From NCBI RefSeq assembly GCF_004379255.2, contig NC_056035.1, positions 18,249,902 through 18,313,901 of the forward strand: a stretch of DNA of 64,000 nt, in the 5' to 3' direction. The translations under genes and the position numbers were made by a program. The stretch is from Salvia splendens (taxonomy: Eukaryota > Streptophyta > Magnoliopsida > Lamiales > Lamiaceae). Positions 42,802 through 55,596 of this stretch are shown piece after piece; the first letter of the stretch is position 1; each line of letters opens with the position of its first letter. The notes beneath the pieces are model-generated. The model saw nothing but the letters and a program-made list of their open reading frames with translations, did no database searches and was not told the origin of the DNA.

Positions 42802-44888
42802 ATGGCTGCACCGTACTCTCTCTTTCCCCCTAATGGACTGTTGGAGGAATTGATATTTCAATATTTTAATCAATTAATGTCTTTTTGCCTGACTATTGAA
42901 ATTTATGAGTTTTTATGTACTGTACTTGTTTGCCACATCAAATTAGTGAAGTTTGTAGTTGCTTATTGCGTTATGATGGTTTGAAATTGGCAGTTACGTT
43001 GAACAAGTGCTTCCTCCTGTGTTGGATTCTACTTCAGAGCCTCCCACACTCTTTGATGGAACCACTAGGTTATACTCTTAACCTCCCTTCTTCACACACA
43101 CACACACACTATCCTCTCTCTGGACTATGCTTTTGTGTGTGTGACATGTTAATTATCTAATTTGTAGGTTGTATACCAATTACCACTGCCCATATGCGCA
43201 GCGAGTGTGGATAGTCAGGAACTACAAGGTTTTTTCTTGAATTGTGATTTTTGTTTTTAGTTTAGATGATTAGATCTCTCCTGTTTGCTGCTACTTGCAT
43301 TTTGATGCAAAAAAGGACTTGACCTGCTACTTATTTCTTCACTTATTATTTTTGTATGATCAATGCTGAATCTAAGTTACAAAATGGAGTACTATACAGG
43401 GTTTACACGACGAGATCAAATTGGTTCCAATTAACCTTCAGAACAGGCCTGCTTGGTACAAGGAGAAAGTATATCCCCCAAACAAGGTGTGTTTCCTCTA
43501 ATGATTTCTGAACAATCAAATATAGATGTTGCTCGATTGGAAATCGCTACATCACTCACTATTACATACTCTCTCGTTCCATGTTAATAGAGTCATTTTA
43601 CTATTTTGGGAAGTTCGAAGTCAATTGAGTCATTTCTATTTCTGGCAAAAAGTAACCATCTCTCTTACTTTATTCTGTCGTCATGTCTCTTACTTTATTC
43701 ACTATCCACTTAACACACTATTCTTAAACTCCGTGTCGAAAAGAAGCGCCTCTATTAACAAGGAATGGGGGGAGTACTAATTTTCATCAATATTGTAGAC
43801 GAAAATGATTTTAACTACATAGCCAGATAAGATTGAACTTGCCTTGCCTGTCTTCTACGCTTGTTCTTCTAAAGGTGCCTTCATTGGAGCACAATGGAAA
43901 AATTATTGGAGAGAGTCTGGATTTGGTGAAATACGTAGATGCCAACTTCAAAGGACCATCTTTGTTACCTGATGTAAGGATACCTATTCGAATCGAATCC
44001 ACATTTTTCTGCTCTATCACATTATTTATTTAATTCAAATCACATGAAAACTCTTAGGATCCCGCTAAAAAGGAATTTGCTGAGGAGTTGATAGCCTACT
44101 CCGGTACGTTTGTGGATAATGTGTACGCATCATTCAGAGGAGACGACACCGTAAAGCAAGCAGGTAATCTGGCTGCCTCTGCTCATGTGTTGTAGATTAC
44201 GATGCTATTGTACTCAAACTTGATGTGACTATCGCATTGATGCATCAGGTTCTGAATTTGATTACTTGGAAACTGCCCTCCATAAGTTTGAGGATGGACA
44301 CTTCTTCCTTGGTCAATTTAGTCAAGTAAGTGATACTTCAACGATGAAGTTAAGGAAATGAAGAGTGATAAAATAGAACGAAGAGAGTTTTGCGATTTTC
44401 ATCAAGCATTTCCTTTAATTTCAGATGTACTGTGTGTATAAAATTTTATTCTGATTATTGTGTTGCTCTCTGTAGGTAGATGTTGTCTATATTCCATTCG
44501 TCGAGAGAATTCGGCCCTTCCTCTACCAAGTGTGGAAATATGATGTTACATCAGGGAGGCCAAAGTTAGCTAAATGGATTCAGGTACTTGACTCATAATG
44601 GATTGATATGAAATGCCTTGATGAAATATTAAATCAGTTGTTTGTGTTTCTATAATTGCTTTTTAAATGACTGGATTTTGTTTGACATATACATATTCTT
44701 ATGTCTGAATCACAGGAAATGAATGAGATTGATGCTTACAAGCCAACAATACCTGACCCTCAGCTTATTGTGGAGAAATATAAAATCCGTTTTCTGGTAA
44801 ATTGTGACTGCAGTTTCACATTTGCTTTTACTGTGGTTATTGTTCATATTGTTAATTTACATTTTCTCATTTGTAGGGTCAAAAATGA
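42802..44888 (+). CDS. GSTL: Lambda-class glutathione transferase (IN2-1 type)
   Basis: Ten exons in one frame: 42802-42839, 42994-43068, 43168-43228, 43400-43486, 43875-43973, 44058-44163, 44249-44325, 44476-44583, 44716-44796 and 44877-44888, about 247 aa. Key parts: EQVLPPVLDSTSEPPTLFDG; RLYTNYHCPYAQRVWIVRNYK, with the catalytic Cys of lambda GSTs where other GSTs have Ser; VYPPNKVPSLEHNGKIIGES, the glutathione-binding cis-Pro and Glu/Ser region; and the helical C-terminal domain ALHKFEDGHFFLGQFSQVD. Lambda GSTs are monomeric thiol transferases/deglutathionylases. The end of exon 1 is the weakest junction; a longer exon 1 is possible. Intron 4 has a Stowaway MITE. A 10.6-kb retrotransposon sits 62 bp past the stop. 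Confidence 0.92.
43569..43774. mobile_element. Stowaway MITE in GSTL intron 4
   Basis: 206 bp, CTCTCTCGTTCCATGTTAAT to the complementary ...CTATTAACAAGGAATGGGGG, flanked by TA at 43567-43568 and 43775-43776. Confidence 0.85.
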
Positions 44889-44950
44889 AGGATGCTTAGA
44901 GAGGGAGGGAGCAGTTTATGTGATCCATAAATAAGATCGCAGCATGTATA

Positions 44951-47297
44951 TGTCACGCCCGCATTTCCTAAGGATAGGAAGTACGGTGGACCGCGACTAG
45001 GGGAGGAATAAAGAAGCGGGGAAGAAAGGGGAGAACAAGAATACTTGACCCGAAAACGTTTAATTAGAGGAAGTTCACTTCAAAACAAAGTACTGTAGTG
45101 ACATTTCTAAAGTTAAAGTAAACAGAGTTTAAATGAAAACATTGTATCGGATTACAAAGCAGCGGAACAGACCAAGAGATAGATAATGCCGAGTATGACG
45201 ACACGACACCATCCAAAAGGCAAAGTAAAAACACAATTTTGACTTTAATTGCTCAACATCCGTCATCCCCATCGTCGCTCAACCTGCACATTAAGAAAAC
45301 AACATGCAGGGCTGAGTACTTATTGCACTCAGTGGACACACGCCAAAATCATAGTTTGTCATGGCATATCAGTGTAACCTTGGGGTTTTAAGTGTAAGAA
45401 AATAATCCAAGTACACTAAAACATATTTCATAAATTCGACTGCGCAGTCATTTTCAGATATTGCCACCCTTATTCCCACCATCATACACTATCTGATCCA
45501 ACGGGTGACAAGGGGCGTGGCCACACCCCAGGTCAACTAGACCGGCCAACTTGCTCTCAGATGGCTCCCGATCTCGTGTACACTAGCCTGAGGGTTCGCA
45601 GCCCAACAAACCCGAATTCGATTAAACATATGTGGTAAACCACTTCAGATAGGTTTCAAAACAAAACAGTTGGCAAGACAACCAGTTCACCTCCATAAAC
45701 ATTTCCGGAACAGCGTCCGTAGTAAAAATAACCCACAAAATAGTAGGGTAGAAAAGCCCACCTCAATTGCTTAGCTTTTAAATAGTTCCCTTCTTCAACC
45801 ACAATTTCCTCGTAAAAGATCACCCTTTTGAAAGATAAATAAGTATCATAATTAGAATCAGGAAAGACGGGGTTTAAACGACAATGCATGATTCCTACGT
45901 GGATGACTTCGACATCTAGCACGTTACACGCACACACACTTAACAACATCTTATAAGTCAATCACACAAAAACACACGTCCGAAACACACCACGCACGCA
46001 CCCGACACGCATACAACGTACTCAAGACGCGCACACGACACACACGCAACACTCATACCCCCGGCATACCCTCACTGTGCAAACGGCTCACTTGGCTCGG
46101 AAAAGGTTCGGAAAAAGGATCGGCGTCTCGGCCTGGCTCGGTGTCTCGGCCGCCTGGCTCGGCACCTCGGCCGGCTGTCTCGCCGCCTGGCTCGGTGTCT
46201 CGGCCGACCGTCTCGGCTGCCTGGCTCGGCACCTCGGCCGACTGTCTCGGCCGCCTGGCTCGGCACCTCGGCCGACCGTCTCGGCCGCCTGGCTCGGCAC
46301 CTCTGCCGACCGTCTCGGCCGCCTGGCTCGGCACCTCGGCCGACCGTCTCGGCCGCCTGGCTCGGCACTGGCTCGGCGTCTGTCTCGGCATCTGGCTCGG
46401 CACCTGGCGCGGCACCTGTCTCGGCATTGGCTCGGCACCTGTCTCGGCATCTGGCTCGGCACCTGGCGCGGCACCTGTCTCGGCACTGGCTCGGCGTCTC
46501 GGCCGCTGGCTCGATCACGTGCACACAAACTTTCCCCCAACCAACGATTCTCAAACCTTATACGACAATCACAACACACATTCCACAACCCAAAACACAC
46601 CCGAAAACATGAGATCAAACCTTCAAAACTCCCCACAACACTGCCCTAGGCCGAACCCCAAAACTCTCGGCCAACACACACAAACCAGCCGAACCAAACG
46701 CTGATTCCTCCGAGCCATCTCTTGGCCAAATGCACCCACTTACCTCACAATATCAAAACACCCAGAAACACCCCCAATTCGCACAAACACATCACCCAAA
46801 AACATACATCTCGCAGAACTGCGCAGTTCACTTACAAAAACCATAATAAAATCATCCGACACCCAAAGAAGCTGAAATTTACACACCACACCCAAGACAC
46901 ATCCAAGTTTATACAGTTAAAAATTCGTATCAAAAAGAGATCGTTTGCTCAGTCAAAAAGGGGTCGGAACCCACTGTCAGTTATCACCAAAAACATGTTC
47001 AACACAAACACATAGTCACAAAACCTATTCAGCATCTAAACCATCCAAAAACGTCCTACATGCATGTTTTTTTCGAAATTATTAAGAGTTAGGGTCTTGG
47101 GTTACCTTTCCCGGATAGTTCAAACGTAGATCAAAAGCTTTCCCTACTCCGCTTCCAAATTCGGTACGAGAGAGATACCTTGACGAAACCAAGAAATAAA
47201 TGAGAGGGAGTGAGAGGGAAAGAGAACCGAGAGGGAGAAGGAGGGAGAACTTACCGGCGAGAGGACGATAGCGAGAGAGAGAGGAGAGAAAACGATT
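44951..47297 (-). repeat. 3' LTR, truncated
   Basis: Identical in layout to 52859-55273, with two fewer minisatellite units. It breaks off at ...AGAGAAAACGATT, where pol sequence (TGTGACATGG...) begins, so the first 323 bp of U3 are missing. Confidence 0.93.
46110..46505. repeat. GC-rich 34-bp minisatellite in the 3' LTR
   Basis: Units like ctcggccgcctggctcggca + cctcggccgaccgt are repeated in tandem with variants, followed by shorter gcacctgtctcggcatctgg-type units. Long open frames on both strands here result from the repeat lacking stop codons. Confidence 0.92.
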
Positions 47298-50200
47298 GTG
47301 ACATGGAAGACGTTGTGCACATTCCCAAAGCTTGGTGGTAGGGCCAATCTGTATGCTACCACGCCGACTCTATCCAAAATCTCGTATGGACCGATAAATC
47401 GGGGTCTTAGCTTTCCTTTCACTCCAAAACGAGTTATTCCCTTGGAAGGGGAAACTTTCAGAAAGACCTTTTCTCTTACCTCGAATTGTAAATCGGTCCT
47501 TCGAACATCCGCATATGATTTCTGTCGATCCTGTGCCTCCTTGATCCTCCCACGGATTTGTCGGACAATCTCTATCATCTCCTCTATAGAGTCTGGTCCG
47601 AGAATTCTTCTCTCACCCACTTCATCCCAATAAAGTGGCGATCTACACTTCTTTCCATACAATGCCTCGTATGGAGCCATCTTGATAGTCGCCTGGTAAC
47701 TATTGTTGTACGCGAACTCAACCAATGGCAACACTTCTTCCCAACCTACACCTCGATCTAGCACCACGGCTCGCAGCATATCCTCTAAGGCTTGAATCGT
47801 TCTCTCTGACTGCCCATCGGTTTGTGGGTGGAAGGCAGTACTAAAATTCAACTTAGTCCCCAACTCGCGCTGCAGGCCCGTCCAAAACCTAGAGGTAAAT
47901 TTGGCATCACGATCGGATGTAATTGTCGCTGGTACTCCATGCAAGCGTATAATCTCCCGTACATATATCTTAGCCAACTCGTTGGATCCATAAGTAGCAC
48001 GAACCGGTACAAAATGAGCAGATTTGGTGAGACGATCTATAATCACCCAAATCACAGTGTTTCCTCGCTGGGATTTTGGCAATCCTGTCACAAAGTCCAT
48101 TGCAATATGTTCCCACTTCCATTCTGGAATCTCAAGGGGTTGCAATCTCCCATAGGGCCGTTGGTGTAGCGCCTTTACTTGTTGACATGCTAGGCATCTC
48201 TCCACAAATGCCGCAACATGTTTTTTCATACCGTTCCACCAAAATTGCCTCTTCATGTCCTGATACATCTTGGTGCTTCCTGGGTGAGCAGCGTATGGGG
48301 TTTCATGTGCTTCTCTCATGATTTCGATCCTCAGGCCTTCATCCTTAGGCACACACAACCTTCCCTTGTATGTGAGACCATTATCCGCTGCCTCACGAAA
48401 GTTTCCGGGTTCACCCGTCCTCACTTCTGAGCGAATCTTCTCTAGTAACGTATCTCGCCGTTGAGCTTCCACAATTCTGGCCCTTAAGTCGGGTTCCATC
48501 ACCAACGTGGCTACTATTCCTTCCACAGTCTCGGGCATTCTCACTACTTCCAACCGCATCTTACTGAACTCTTGGATTAGACTCTCCTCGGTAGTAAGAA
48601 AGATGGCCAGCTGAGATTGAGACTTCCTACTAAGAGCATCGGCCACTACGTTTGCTTTTCCCGGATGGTAGTTTATACCACAATCGTAGTCCTTCACCAA
48701 CTCGAGCCATCTACGTTGGCGCATGTTCAACTCCTTTTGCTCAAAGAAGTACTTTAGACTCTTATGGTCCGTATATATCTCACAACGGACTCCATAGAGA
48801 TGATGTCTCCAGATCTTCAGTGCATGTACCACGGCTGCCAGTTCTAAGTCATGTGTCGGATAGTTCAGCTCATGGGGCTTCAATTGCCTCGATGCATATG
48901 CAATCACTTTCCCCTTCTGCATAAGCACACATCCAAGTCCCACCTTCGACGCATCCGTATACACCGCATAGTCAGTCCCTGACTCCGGCACAGCTAGAAT
49001 TGGTGCGGTGGTCAATTTCTCCTTCAACAACTGAAAGCTCGCCTCACATTCTGGTGTCCAATTCATCTTGACTCCCTTTTCCAGTTGTTGTGTCATTGGC
49101 CTTGCTATCTTCGAGAATCCCTCAATGAATCTTCGATAATAGCCTGCCAGTCCTAAGAAGCTTCGAATTTCATTTTGTGTAGAAGGTGACTTCCATTCCT
49201 GTACAGCTTCCACCTTGGCCGGGTCTACACGAATCCCATCTGAGGTTACTACATGTCCAAGAAAGTTCACTTCCTTGAGCCAAAACTCGCATTTACTGAA
49301 CTTGGCATATAATTTCTCGTCCCTTAGAGTTGCTAGGACGGTTCTCAAGTGCTCCTTGTGCTCCTCCACGTTCTTCGAGTAAACGAGCACATCATCGATG
49401 AAAACTAGAACAAACCGATCCAAATACGGATGGAACACGCGGTTCATAAGGTCCATGAACACTGCCGGGGCGTTCGTCAGTCCAAAAGGCATCACAACGA
49501 ACTCATAATGACCATACCTTGTTCGAAAAGCCGTCTTGGGTACATCTTCTCGCCGAACCCTCAGCTGATGGTACCCAGACCTCAAATCCATCTTAGAGAA
49601 GACTCCTGCCCCTCGAAGTTGGTCAAACAAGTCGTCTATCCTTGGTAGTGGATACTTGTTTTTCAGCGTCAGTTTGTTTAGCTCTCGATAGTCGATGCAC
49701 ATCCTCATCGTTCCATCCTTTTTCTTTACAAACAACACTGGTGCTCCCCATGGCGACACGCTAGGTCTAATGAATCCCAATTCCAGTAGCTCTTGTAATT
49801 GCACCTTAAGCTCCTCCAACTCTTTTGGCGCCATCCTATAAGGTGCTTTGGATATTGGTGCTGATCCGGGCTCCAGATCGATCGTGAATTCTACTTGCCT
49901 GTCGGGTGGGGGTCCCGGCAATGCATCGGGGAAGACATCGGGATATTCACTCACTATCGCCACATCTTCTATCTTCCTGTCTTTCTTCTCCTCCCCATTC
50001 AAATAAACAAGGTACGCTGGACATCCCTTCCTCATCATTGTAGTGGCTTGCAGCGCGGAGACAATGGACTTGCGTCGGTTCATTGAGATTCCGTAAAACC
50101 TCGTCGGCTCTTTTCCTGGGGTTTCAAACGAAATTTCCCTTTCTCTACAATGAAGGGTAACGTGGTTCTCCGCTAACCAATCCATACCCAAGATTATGTC

Positions 50201-51544
50201 TACGCTACCCATCGTCATTACTTGTAAATTATGAGCCAACAAACTGAGTTCACCTATTCCCAAGTTCACACACGCACAAGATCGGGATATATCTATAGTC
50301 CCGCCTACCGGTGAGGTCACACTCATAGTGGGTTCGGTCTTAACAGTAGGTAATCCTAATGTATCCACACAAGAAGTTGATATAAAGGAATGCGATGTAC
50401 CCGTATCAAACAAGACAACTATAGGCGTGTTGAGAAGTGTGCCCATACCTGCCAAGTTTCCTTGCCCAAAGGTTTCTTTCCCGTTTGCCGGCTGCTTCCC
50501 CTTCAAGGCGTAGGCTCTTGCTTGCGACGGCAGTCCTTGGCGGCGTTGTTGCGGTTGAGGTGCAGGTAGTGCCTGGGATGGTGGACGGAAGCCTAACTGG
50601 TTCTGTCTCGTCCCCGTTCCCATGTTCTTATTTGGGCAACTTCGGAAGTAATGGCCACTTCCACCACAGCTGAAGCATCTAGGGTCTCGACACTCTCCGG
50701 TGTGGTACTTGAAGCATCTTCCACATTGAGGGTTCCTCGGCGGAAAGCTTGCCCTCGGGTGATAGGTATTCTGTCTCCCGCCATTGTAGGGTGGGTTCTT
50801 CATGTGTTGTGGCCTCTTGCCACCATACTGAGTGTGATCACCATCCCACCTCCTCTTCTCTTGATGACCTGACTGAGCTTGTAGGGGTGTCGCGTTTGTT
50901 GTCGCCACCACTTTTGGTTTAGGGAGTGCATCTTCCACGTCCAGTGCACAAGTCAAGATCTCCGAGTAGGAGAGTTCTCCTCGACAAGCCAATGCGGCCT
51001 TTATCTCATCCTTGAGCCCGGCCCGGAACTTCACCGCCCATTTCTCGTCGGTGTCCATCAACTCGGGCGCATATCGTGCCATCTGCGCGAGGGCTCGGTC
51101 GTACTCAGTTACAGTCATTCGGCCTTGGCTCAGCGTGTGGAATTCTACCACCTTGGCCCGTCTGTACGTCTTTGGGACATACTTGTTATCAATCTCCATT
51201 TTAAATTCCTCCCATGTTAACGCTTCCAAGCGTGCAGGATTCATAGTTCTTTGCCGAGTCTCCCACCAGTAATCGGCATCACCTGATAGTTGAAAGGTGG
51301 CGCAAGCAATGCGCTCCCTGTCTGTGCACTCCATGACCCTGAAAATACGCTCGAGGCCGCGTATCCACTCTTCGGCTTTTGAGGGATCTCCCTGTCCATC
51401 GAATTTAGGGGGATTCTGCCTGGAGAACGTAACTATGAATCCTTCTTGCTGAGGCGGGGGTGGAGGTGGTGGTGGAGGTGGTGGTGGAGGTGGTGCCTCA
51501 GCGTTGGGTCCTTGTTGTGGACGGCGTTCACGTCTTGGCGGCAT
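47144..51544 (-). CDS. gag-pol polyprotein, intact frame, fused at its end to LTR sequence
   Basis: One 1466-aa frame. Gag: proline run, then [20 protein letters not shown]. Zinc knuckle: [14 protein letters not shown]. Protease: [14 protein letters not shown] (DTG). [15 protein letters not shown] (the FIDD active site) with [20 protein letters not shown]. RNase [17 protein letters not shown] and [13 protein letters not shown]. Integrase: HHCC finger [13 protein letters not shown]...CLACQQVK and a DDE core with the acidic residues in [20 protein letters not shown] and [16 protein letters not shown]. The frame ends normally up to [10 protein letters not shown], then continues [15 protein letters not shown]..., which is antisense LTR sequence, and stops at 47144. 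The chromodomain/3' end expected after VFHVS is missing. All catalytic residues are present, so the proteins could in principle be made; the element itself lacks its polypurine tract. Confidence 0.93.
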   Translation of the reverse strand: MPPRRERRPQQGPNAEAPPPPPPPPPPPPPPQQEGFIVTFSRQNPPKFDGQGDPSKAEEWIRGLERIFRVMECTDRERIACATFQLSGDADYWWETRQRTMNPARLEALTWEEFKMEIDNKYVPKTYRRAKVVEFHTLSQGRMTVTEYDRALAQMARYAPELMDTDEKWAVKFRAGLKDEIKAALACRGELSYSEILTCALDVEDALPKPKVVATTNATPLQAQSGHQEKRRWDGDHTQYGGKRPQHMKNPPYNGGRQNTYHPRASFPPRNPQCGRCFKYHTGECRDPRCFSCGGSGHYFRSCPNKNMGTGTRQNQLGFRPPSQALPAPQPQQRRQGLPSQARAYALKGKQPANGKETFGQGNLAGMGTLLNTPIVVLFDTGTSHSFISTSCVDTLGLPTVKTEPTMSVTSPVGGTIDISRSCACVNLGIGELSLLAHNLQVMTMGSVDIILGMDWLAENHVTLHCREREISFETPGKEPTRFYGISMNRRKSIVSALQATTMMRKGCPAYLVYLNGEEKKDRKIEDVAIVSEYPDVFPDALPGPPPDRQVEFTIDLEPGSAPISKAPYRMAPKELEELKVQLQELLELGFIRPSVSPWGAPVLFVKKKDGTMRMCIDYRELNKLTLKNKYPLPRIDDLFDQLRGAGVFSKMDLRSGYHQLRVRREDVPKTAFRTRYGHYEFVVMPFGLTNAPAVFMDLMNRVFHPYLDRFVLVFIDDVLVYSKNVEEHKEHLRTVLATLRDEKLYAKFSKCEFWLKEVNFLGHVVTSDGIRVDPAKVEAVQEWKSPSTQNEIRSFLGLAGYYRRFIEGFSKIARPMTQQLEKGVKMNWTPECEASFQLLKEKLTTAPILAVPESGTDYAVYTDASKVGLGCVLMQKGKVIAYASRQLKPHELNYPTHDLELAAVVHALKIWRHHLYGVRCEIYTDHKSLKYFFEQKELNMRQRRWLELVKDYDCGINYHPGKANVVADALSRKSQSQLAIFLTTEESLIQEFSKMRLEVVRMPETVEGIVATLVMEPDLRARIVEAQRRDTLLEKIRSEVRTGEPGNFREAADNGLTYKGRLCVPKDEGLRIEIMREAHETPYAAHPGSTKMYQDMKRQFWWNGMKKHVAAFVERCLACQQVKALHQRPYGRLQPLEIPEWKWEHIAMDFVTGLPKSQRGNTVIWVIIDRLTKSAHFVPVRATYGSNELAKIYVREIIRLHGVPATITSDRDAKFTSRFWTGLQRELGTKLNFSTAFHPQTDGQSERTIQALEDMLRAVVLDRGVGWEEVLPLVEFAYNNSYQATIKMAPYEALYGKKCRSPLYWDEVGERRILGPDSIEEMIEIVRQIRGRIKEAQDRQKSYADVRRTDLQFEVREKVFLKVSPSKGITRFGVKGKLRPRFIGPYEILDRVGVVAYRLALPPSFGNVHNVFHVTIVFSPLSLAIVLSPVSSPSFSLSVLFPSHSLSFISWFRQGISLVPNLEAE

Positions 51545-51752
51545 TCTGATTCAAAATCCAAAAGTGTTACTACAATTCTCATCCAAAATTACCACTTTCT
51601 CAAAATTTTCTCATAATCTTCAAGTAGTAAGATGCAACACATAGGATATATATCAAAAACAAATTCTCATTAAAAGAAAGGAGGTCAAACGTTGTTTCCC
51701 AAGAGCAGATCGTACTAAAAACAAAACTAACCAGACATCAACTATTCTATTT

Positions 51753-52286
51753 CTAGACTACGACTCGATCATCCTCATCCATAGGCCCTTCCTCCGGGTC
51801 TTCGTCATCGTCCTCCTCGGGGTTCCCTTGCGGAGCCACCTCGAGTTCCTCCTCATAGTCATCTTCAAACCCTTGCTCACCCTCGTACATGCTCACGTAC
51901 TTGTCCTGATACACGATCCTCTCTTGCACATCCTGTGGGGGCTGCTCCTCTCGAGAGTCTACCAGTGCACAATACACGGCCTTCCGAAAGCCAGCCATGT
52001 CGCCCACCATGTCATCGGTAACGGGCTCATGCCACGTGTACCTCCTCGCCGTTCTTTCAGCCCACTCCTTCCAGCTGTCAGGGAGCAATTCTATTAGCTT
52101 CTCAATGCCGTCATGCTCTGTCACTCCGAACTCCTGAGCTGCCCTCCAGAGGGTATCGAAGTGCGCTACGAACTCAATCAACGGTATGTGATCCTTCTTC
52201 CGGTACACTCTATACTCCCTGAGCACCCTCTGTGCCCTAAGTCTATCACGATCACTCCGTCGCGGGGTTCGGAACATACGCGCCAT
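51753..52286 (-). CDS. Additional ORF upstream of gag, 177 aa
   Basis: An open frame from ATG 52284-52286 (MARMFRTPRRSDRDRLRAQR) to TAG 51753 lies between the primer-binding site and gag-pol on the same strand, ending 209 bp before the gag start. The N-terminal half is basic and helical (YRKKDHIPLIEFVAHFDTLW and EKLIELLPDSWKEWAERTA) and resembles retrotransposon gag in style. The last 50 residues are extremely acidic (DDYEEELEV and EEDDDEDPEEGPMDEDD). Such an ORF is not part of the standard chromovirus layout. I do not recognise a named family. Confidence 0.7.
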   Translation of the reverse strand: MARMFRTPRRSDRDRLRAQRVLREYRVYRKKDHIPLIEFVAHFDTLWRAAQEFGVTEHDGIEKLIELLPDSWKEWAERTARRYTWHEPVTDDMVGDMAGFRKAVYCALVDSREEQPPQDVQERIVYQDKYVSMYEGEQGFEDDYEEELEVAPQGNPEEDDDEDPEEGPMDEDDRVVV

Positions 52287-52858
52287 CTATAGAAAAACAG
52301 AAACAATCGCCTCGCATATAAAAACAGGGTGCATAACCGAAGAAGAGAGAGATATGTGTATGCAGACGTATCACTGTTCTAATTCCAAGCCCGCTGGTGT
52401 TCAAAGGCCATAAGTCCTTATCTACTATAGGTCCAAGAAGCACTAGTGAAACCTCTCGCGTCTAAGTTCAAACAGTCAAAAGGCCAACACATTCACACGT
52501 AACAGCTCACATCAACATTCACGTCATCATAGCATCACACATCAGCCACATGCTTTCATATAAATTCAACACACAAAAACAGTTCATAACCCTCATAATT
52601 TCCAACTTTTCACATCACTTTGTACCCTTCCACATGCATCAATATTTACTTACTTTCCAAAAATCATTTTCAAAACCCAAAATCACAATTTCCTCCACTT
52701 CCATATACTTTCCAAAAATTCAAAATTTTCATTACCTCATTTCAGGTTGAGTGCGATGAGTCGGATGTTGAGCCAATGACACTTTTGAAAACTTACTCAA
52801 AACAGAAAAAGACTCTTGGATCCAGAGCAGAAAGAAAACCTAGGCTCTGATACCACTC

Positions 52859-55596
52859 TGTCACGCCCGCATTTCCTAAGGATAGGAAGTACGGTGGACC
52901 GCGACTAGGGGAGGAATAAAGAAGCGGGGAAGAAAGGGGAGAACAAGAATACTTGACCCGAAAACGTTTAATTAGAGGAAGTTCACTTCAAAACAAAGTA
53001 CTGTAGCGACATTTCTAAAGTTAAAGTAAACAGAGTTTAAATGAAAACATTGTATCGGATTACAAAGCAGCGGAACAGACCAAGAGATAGATAATGCCGA
53101 GTATGACGACACGACACCATCCAAAAGGCAAAGTAAAAACACAATTTTGACTTTAATTGCTCAACATCCGTCATCCCCATCGTCGCTCAACCTGCACATT
53201 AAGAAAACAACATGCAGGGCTGAGTACTTATTGCACTCAGTGGACACACGCCAAAATCATAGTTTGTCATGGCATATCAGTGTAACCTTGGGGTTTTAAG
53301 TGTAAGAAAATAATCCAAGTACACTAAAACATATTTCATAAATTCGACTGCGCAGTCATTTTCAGATATTGCCACCCTTATTCCCACCATCATACACTAT
53401 CTGATCCAACGGGTGACAAGGGGCGTGGCCACACCCCAGGTCAACTAGACCGGCCAACTTGCTCTCAGATGGCTCCCGATCTCGTGTACACTAGCCTGAG
53501 GGTTCGCAGCCCAACAGACCCGAATTCGATTAAACATATGTGGTAAACCACTTCAGATAGGTTTCAAAACAAAACAGTTGGCAAGACAACCAGTTCACCT
53601 CCATAAACATTTCCGGAACAGCGTCCGTAGTAAAAATAACCCACAAAATAGTAGGGTAGAAAAGCCCACCTCAATTGCTTAGCTTTTAAATAGTTCCCTT
53701 CTTCAACCACAATTTCCTCGTAAAAGATCACCCTTTTGAAAGATAAATAAGTATCATAATTAGAATCAGGAAAGACGGGGTTTAAACGACAATGCATGAT
53801 TCCTACGTGGATGACTTCGACATCTAGCACGTTACACGCACACACACTTAACAACATCTTATAAGTCAATCACACAAAAACACACGTCCGAAACACACCA
53901 CGCACGCACCCGACACGCATACAACGTACTCAAGACGCGCACACGACACACACGCAACACTCATACCCCCGGCATACCCTCACTGTGCAAACGGCTCACT
54001 TGGCTCGGAAAAGGTTCGGAAAAAGGATCGGCGTCTCGGCCTGGCTCGGTGTCTCGGCCGCCTGGCTCGGCACCTCGGCCGGCTGTCTCGCCGCCTGGCT
54101 CGGTGTCTCGGCCGACCGTCTCGGCTGCCTGGCTCGGCACCTCGGCCGACTGTCTCGGCCGCCTGGCTCGGCACCTCGGCCGACCGTCTCGGCCGCCTGG
54201 CTCGGCACCTCTGCCGACCGTCTCGGCCGCCTGGCTCGGCACCTCGGCCGACCGTCTCGGCCGCCTGGCTCGGCATCTCTGCCGACCGTCTCGGCCGCCT
54301 GGCTCGGCACCTCGGTCGACCGTCTCGGCCGCCTGGCTCGGCACTGGCTCGGCGTCTGTCTCGGCATCTGGCTCGGCACCTGGCGCGGCACCTGTCTCGG
54401 CATTGGCTCGGCACCTGTCTCGGCATCTGGCTCGGCACCTGGCGCGGCACCTGTCTCGGCACTGGCTCGGCGTCTCGGCCGCTGGCTCGATCACGTGCAC
54501 ACAAACTTTCCCCCAACCAACGATTCTCAAACCTTATACGACAATCACAACACACATTCCACAACCCAAAACACACCCGAAAACATGAGATCAAACCTTC
54601 AAAACTCCCCACAACACTGCCCTAGGCCGAACCCCAAAACTCTCGGCCAACACACACAAACCACCCGAACCAAACGCTGATTCCTCCGAGCCATCTCTTG
54701 GCCAAATGCACCCACTTACCTCACAATATCAAAACACCCAGAAACACCCCCAATTCGCACAAACACATCACCCAAAAACATACATCTCGCAGAACTGCGC
54801 AGTTCACTTACAAAAACCATAATAAAATCATCCGACACCCAAAGAAGCTGAAATTTACACACCACACCCAAGACACATCCAAGTTTATACAGTTAAAAAT
54901 TCGTATCAAAAAGAGATCGTTTGCTCAGTCAAAAAAGGGTCGGAACCCACTGTCAGTTATCACCAAAAACATGTTCAACACAAACACATAGTCACAAAAC
55001 CTATTCAGCATCTAAACCATCCAAAAACGTCCTACATGCATGTTTTTTTCGAAATTATTAAGAGTTAGGGTCTTGGGTTACCTTTCCCGGATAGTTCAAA
55101 CGTAGATCAAAAGCTTTCCCTACTCCGCTTCCAAATTCGGTACGAGAGAGATATCTTGACGAAACCAAGAAATAAATGAGAGGGAGTGAGAGGGAAAGAG
55201 AACCGAGAGGGAGAAGGAGGGAGAACTTACCGGCGAGAGGACGATAACGAGAGAGAGAGGAGAGAAAACGATTATGAGGGAGAGATGAGAGAAACCGATA
55301 GTGAGAGGGAGAGATGAGAGAAAAGAGAGAGTAACGGTTGTTGTGGGAGTGGGGAGGTTGAGAAATTTGTGGGAGAGGGGGAGGGGTTTTCGAAAAAGAG
55401 AGAGGGAGAGGGAGAGGAAAAGAAATTAATTAGTTAGGAGTAATTTAACCCATGACTTAATTAATTATCCCCCTTTACAAAAAGCTTAGGTAAATAATAT
55501 AAATCAATTAAGACTTTCCACACATATCTTAACCAAGATATTCACAAAATCAAACCTTAACTAACAAGAAATCAAAATTTTTTTTCGGCTATTACA
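52859..55596 (-). repeat. 5' LTR, complete (2738 bp)
   Basis: Bounded by TG...CA on the plus strand, with gtata on the outer flank and the Met primer-binding site inside. It carries the minisatellite with two more 34-bp units than the partner and a GA-rich stretch near 55180-55420. Confidence 0.95.
54018..54480. repeat. GC-rich 34-bp minisatellite in the 5' LTR
   Basis: Same array as at 46110-46505 but 68 bp (exactly two units) longer. The offset between the two LTRs is 7908 before the array and 7976 after it. Confidence 0.92.

Larger units (their letters stand above)
44951..55596 (-). mobile_element. Ty3/gypsy (chromovirus/Tekay-like) retrotransposon
   Basis: LTRs starting TGTCACGCCCGCATTTCC (plus strand) bound a minus-strand gag-pol. 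An exact 5-bp duplication, gtata, is at 44946-44950 and 55597-55601. The primer-binding site TGGTATCAGAGCC (reverse complement of 52843-52855) lies three bases inside the 5' LTR. The 5' LTR is complete (52859-55596). The 3' LTR (44951-47297) lacks the 323 bp corresponding to 55274-55596, and the polypurine tract is gone with it. LTR divergence outside a minisatellite is a handful of substitutions, so the insertion looks recent. Family placement below Ty3/gypsy is inferred from RT and gag style; the chromodomain region is deleted. Confidence 0.95.

Noticed and set aside
45656..45961. A 101-aa frame in the gypsy LTR, identical at 53564-53869.
   Set aside because: Identity follows from the LTR duplication; there is no independent sign of coding.
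46072..46704. Long overlapping open frames (up to about 190-230 aa) on both strands in the LTR minisatellites, also at 53961-54680.
   Set aside because: The GC-rich 34-bp repeat has no stop codons in several phases, so long frames arise automatically; no protein family is seen.
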